Of a stretch of DNA of 64,000 bases, positions 62,746 through 64,000 are shown piece after piece. The notes under the pieces are model-generated. The model searched no databases and was not told the origin of the DNA. It saw only the letters and a list, made by a program, of their open reading frames with translations. Every line of letters begins with the position of its first letter. The first letter of the stretch is position 1. Made by a program: the position numbers and the translations under genes. This DNA is from Eremophila alpestris peregrina (taxonomy: Eukaryota; Chordata; Aves; Passeriformes; Alaudidae), in NCBI GenBank assembly GCA_009792885.1, contig WMCF01000003.1:13795974-13859973 (forward strand). Reading direction: 5' to 3'.

Positions 62746-64000
62746 CTGTAATAACATCAATCCCATTCAAATCTTTAGCAAACAGAGTCAATAGACAAAC
62801 TTTTTGTATGTTTTATTTATGTAAATAATATTGGTATATTTAAAACATACTCTTGCCAAAATCTAATTTCATTTTCAACTTTTTATTATATGAGATCACT
62901 CAATGTTACAAAGGCTAAAATACTTTTGGATTTCTGACCTCAAAAATGTTAAACATGGTGGCCTTAAAAGCCACGGCATTCCTTCAAAGCCTATCATCGC
63001 TGCAGTTTTCTCATCATTACAAAACCAGACAATCATTTTTTTGAAAACCACAGAACTATCTGGAGATATATCAAGTACATTTTTCTAAATAAAACAGCTG
63101 AAAAACAGATGATATAGTGGGTATTATTATAACACAGCTTATAAAACAAATTTTGTTAAAAAATAAAACTCATCATAGAGCTGTAAATCTATTAAACAGA
63201 CACGATACTCTAATAACAATAGGTTTCTATCCATGACAAAAAAAGGGCATGATTCTGTTTTTCAGAGACTTCTGCCATGCTTAAAATAACAATTCCTTTA
63301 CAAATAGCAAATATTTCTCATATTTAATAGCAAATCTAAGCAAATACAATCAACTTCTAAATCTCAAGAACTAGTTCAAAAGCAGGCATGGTAGTTATTG
63401 CTTTTCTGGAAAGCAAAAGCTGGAAAAATGGGTGGGTTATTTCCCTACAAAAAAAAAAATTTACATGTTAGATAATAGAAGATAGACTATATGGAAATAA
63501 CTCTGAATGAAAGAATGAAAGCAAACTCCCAAAGATATGAAACAAATTCCATGCATCCTTTGCACACAAACCTTAAAGGACTGAGGTGTTGGATCTGACC
63601 AAGAAACCCCTCACAGCTCAAATGCACGACTGCTCTCTGAAAGCACCCTGAGCTTTCTTGACCATTACCAGGCAACATCATGTGTCAAGGAAATGGATCA
63701 TATAGGAATTTAACAGTCAATATAAATATAACAAGTTGCATCCTGAAATGAGTAGAACACACCAAACACCAACATAACACACAAGATATACATTACTTTT
63801 AAGCTGTATCTTTCACTTGACTGTTAAATAACATTTTTGAGAGGAAGCTATCATACAGAACATCTCAGAACACTGAAGTAAAGAAAGGACAGACAGGGGT
63901 CAATGACACAAAGAATACACTGAAGACTGCCATGGGTAATTAAAAGAGATTGCAGCTAAACAAATGTTGCATATGCATTTTGGTAGATTTGGCACCTATT
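62746..64000 (-). other. FSIP1: Partial upstream FSIP1 intron
   Basis: Sequence 5' of the first visible exon. No segment resembling the preceding human FSIP1 region was found on the minus strand. The 64-codon minus frame at 63681-63487 has no resemblance to FSIP1. The intron therefore continues beyond the window. Confidence 0.75.

Noticed and set aside
1..64000. CRISPR array, operon, integron or phage-like system
   Set aside because: No regularly spaced repeats, no tightly packed genes and no bacterial-type signals; the window is vertebrate intron and flank.

Overview
The window looks like vertebrate, and specifically songbird (oscine passerine), nuclear DNA. It is AT-rich, CpG-poor and intron-dominated. 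It carries several CR1 LINE fragments (the main avian retrotransposon), one avian solo LTR, and one SINE with a tRNA-Ile-like head joined to a CR1-like tail. That SINE combination matches the TguSINE1 family described from songbirds. The species cannot be read from the sequence.

The only protein-coding gene I can support is the 3' part of FSIP1 (fibrous sheath interacting protein 1), on the minus strand. Five exons are visible, in transcript order: 62745-62593, 61873-61766, 58423-58256, 54320-54183 and 7076-6501. Each internal exon has an AG acceptor and a GT donor, and together they give 380 codons. All four junctions are phase 0. Recognition rests on recalled human FSIP1 features: the HxxFIKxNIE segment, the (V/M)xxERKRLxELLKD segment, the PGEK(V/I)LRxxKExRDxxNRLxEID coiled coil, LSEEQLKxLLxEC, and the C-terminal KKPSFLxxPLYxIS block. 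The first half of the protein lies beyond position 64000. The last intron is 47,106 bp and fills three quarters of the window. The other introns are 3,935, 3,342 and 719 bp.

Layout: 1-6000 is the 3' flank of FSIP1. In mammals the next gene on this side is THBS1; no THBS1 exon is seen here. 6501-7076 is the terminal coding exon, followed by a 3' UTR that probably ends near 6000-6070. 7077-54182 is the giant intron. It holds a solo LTR (11680-12230), CR1 pieces (15478-15595, 24122-24380, 28655-29632, 30823-31160, 36905-37283) and the tRNA-Ile/CR1 SINE (45737-45856). 54183-62745 holds the four other exons with short introns. 62746-64000 is the start of a further upstream intron.

I found no operon, CRISPR array, tRNA gene, rRNA gene or other compact novel system. 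The more interesting items are the modular phase-0 exons with a tandem (NAGNAG) acceptor, an internal GY(Y/F)xS(K/R)AL repeat in the FSIP1 C-terminus, a strong short hairpin in the giant intron, a paired AP-1-type motif downstream of the gene, and several small tandem duplications.
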